Positions 61,990 to 64,000 of a stretch of DNA of 64,000 nucleotides are shown one piece after another; the stretch's first letter is position 1, and every line of letters begins with the position of its first letter. The notes below the pieces were generated by a model. It saw nothing but the letters and a program-made list of their open reading frames with translations, ran no database searches and was not told the origin of the DNA. The position numbers and the translations under genes were made by a program. Origin of the DNA: Akebia trifoliata (taxonomy: Eukaryota; Streptophyta; Magnoliopsida; Ranunculales; Lardizabalaceae); assembly GCA_017979445.1 (NCBI GenBank), contig CM030716.1:8989974-9053973 (forward strand), given 5' to 3'.

Positions 61990-63320
61990 TCAAATGATTC
62001 CTACTGATTTCGAAAAGAGATATAGTGACTTCTATATGATATAGATCACCTCTTTGGAATCGGATTCATCCAAGCCTGACCCGAACCCATCCTACCCATC
62101 AACTATGGTACCCATTATTTAATGAGTATGGCCCTCTTGATATGGGTATAGGGTGGACGATTGTGGTCTACAATCAGTAATTATATCCATTTCTTGTCGA
62201 TTTCTCCTCGTTGGGCCACAACTCCATGTGAGGCTTTGAGGAGGGCACTTTTGTCATTTTAGCGTTCCTGTCCCAGGCTGTTATATTGTCTGTTGGCTAC
62301 TGGACTTAAAAAATAGGGTCAACTCTTTGATGTTGACCTATCGACAAAGAGCCATGCGCATTATTGTCGTACTGATCCCTTAATTTTTGGGTTATTTATA
62401 CATGCCTTCCACATTTTGAGCAATATTTTAGATACCCTTATGTATTCTAATTAACAATAAGCCCCCTCGACTAATGTCTTTTGTTAGAGACTAATTGAAA
62501 ATTGACCTAAATGCCTTCGTTTTCAATGTTTAATTAAAAAAAGAATATCTAGGTTTTTCTCTTTGGACTTGAGCCTTCTTCAACCTTTGGATATAAACTT
62601 TTTTATCCTTGTCTTCAAGCTTGAGACCTAAGATTCTATCTATTTCAATATTCAAATTTCAAATTTTAGATTTTTTTATTTTATATTATTTTTTTGAGTA
62701 AAAGATGATGAAATTTTTGGGGAGAAAAATTAATGGCTTTCCGCTCCACAAGTTATTTAAGTGTAGGTTGAATTCATTTGGCAAAAAATGAGGTCAAGAA
62801 GGTAGAAATAATTTGACTTCGATGATATGAACTTGAAGATTGACAATTTTCAACAATTTTTTGATGGAAAATCAAGGATTTTTTTTTTCAAGAAATTGAA
62901 AATGAGATAAGTCATGTTTTAATTAGTTTATGGAGCATTTTGGAAATACCCCCTTGTTAAATTGGTGATATTAGATCTAGTTCCATGCAAAATGTAAGAT
63001 TAAATTTACCCCCCTTATCATAAGTCAACGTTATGTTTTCATGATTTAATGGTGAAATTTTGATTTTCTTTTCAAAATGTTTTGCAAATATTTAAATTAT
63101 TAAATAAAAATTTGAAAGAAAAAAAAAATCAAAATTTTACGATTAAATCTTCAAACAAAAGGACTATTAACTTACCATCAAAGAGGTAAATCTAATCTTG
63201 CATTTTTTAAGAAGGTAAACGTAATATCACCAATTTAATAGGGGTATTTTTAAAATTTTCTACTTCATAAGGGTACAAGTTATAATTTTGAAAAACAAAG
63301 GTATCTCCACTAAAACACGG
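61990..63320 (+). repeat. Third, diverged copy of the GDSL upstream block
   Basis: Colinear with 7036-8225 and 24835-26020: GAGATATAGTGACTTCTATA (62014), CATCCAAGCCTGACCCGAAC, CACTTTTGTCATTTTAG, TCCACAAGTTATTTAAGTG, the fold-back with TTGGTGATATTAG (about 62940-63240) and GGTATCTCCACTAAAACA at the end. It carries about 280 bp of extra sequence (62290-62570) and only one minisatellite unit. No GDSL exon follows before 64000. Confidence 0.8.
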
Positions 63321-64000
63321 CATGTTTAATTGACTTTTAATTTTTGTTCACCACACCAAACTAAAGCTGTTAGAGTATACCACGTGTCATTCTAATGAGC
63401 TGTTGACAACACTACGTGTGAAACAAATTAATGGAAAACAAACATGGCATGTTTTTAACGTAATTTCTTGTTTTATTCCTACTCCAACTCTTTTGACGAG
63501 ACATCCTAACAAAATGCCCCCTAACAACATGCCCCTAGAATTCTTAAAATTGACAGGAAAACCATCATGATATGAGATAATGAGACATGAGTGGCCCATT
63601 TATGAGCTTAGATCATCTACTCCACATAGTTGGCTATCTATTCAACTCTATTTAGTATTTCTCGAATAACGTGATGGAATGATCGTATAATGACTTTTTA
63701 GACTAATTTTTATTTTATTTTTAATATCGCAAAGTTTCTCCTTCATCGATTTGGGATGGAACTGTTCCCTATCATCACACATCCCAACCCTATGAAAATT
63801 TTTCAACATATAATTAGATAAGTCAAAAGGTTACTCAATTCCGAACACATAATCAAAGAGACAAAACCCTTTTCGTTAGTTTTATTATTGAGCAAAATCT
63901 CGAGGATTAATCACATTGGTTTTAGATCAATATGTCAAGTCCATAAATAATGTACCACATGACATGAAAAATTTAACGTGCAATTCAACAAATCCCTCGA
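63321..64000. other. Right end of window, nothing recognised
   Basis: AT-rich. No TBL 5' exon or GDSL exon was found on either strand, and there is no similarity to 8226-8972. Confidence 0.5.

Noticed and set aside
61990..63320. A complete third GDSL gene at the right end
   Set aside because: Only the upstream block is repeated. No FGDS, GGND or DxxH exon was found after it within the window.

Overview
The window is plant nuclear DNA. It is AT-rich, its genes have long introns, and it carries nested LTR retrotransposons, a degenerate L1-type LINE and many fold-back MITEs. The protein families present (plant GDSL esterase, TBL/PMR5-type acetyltransferase, Tat/Ogre-like gag) fit a flowering plant; the species cannot be named from sequence alone.

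Layout. Positions 1-40668 are a head-to-tail tandem duplication. Copy 1 runs from before the window to 19327; copy 2 runs 19328-40668. Each copy holds one five-exon GDSL esterase/lipase gene (8973-18129 and 26744-37199), each predicting a 401-residue secreted protein with complete catalytic blocks. Upstream of each gene lies a relic of exon 5 from an older GDSL gene (5915-5979 and 23790-23860). The duplication junction cuts a LINE: copy 1 keeps only its 5' end (18860-19327), while copy 2 runs into the complete but decayed element (about 40200-46022). Later insertions differ between copies: a solo LTR and a fold-back MITE in copy 1; an expanded MITE in intron 4 and another solo LTR in copy 2.

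Right of the LINE, 46669-59604 is one LTR (the outer LTR) split by an 11.4-kb gag-only retrotransposon (46830-58234). That element has both LTRs, a 5-bp target duplication, PBS, PPT, an intact gag, no pol, and two unrelated satellite-like arrays. Beyond it, the last three exons of a TBL-type gene lie on the minus strand (60240-61802); its 5' exons are outside the window. A 1.3-kb block at 61990-63320 repeats the sequence found upstream of both GDSL genes.

The most informative signal is the uneven similarity of the two GDSL copies. All 16 coding differences lie in exons 4-5 and none in exons 1-3. The surrounding DNA is near-identical from about 6612 to 14789, apart from one or two diverged islands, and clearly diverged outside. 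This points to gene conversion after duplication. The two esterases are probably co-expressed paralogues that differ at six residues.
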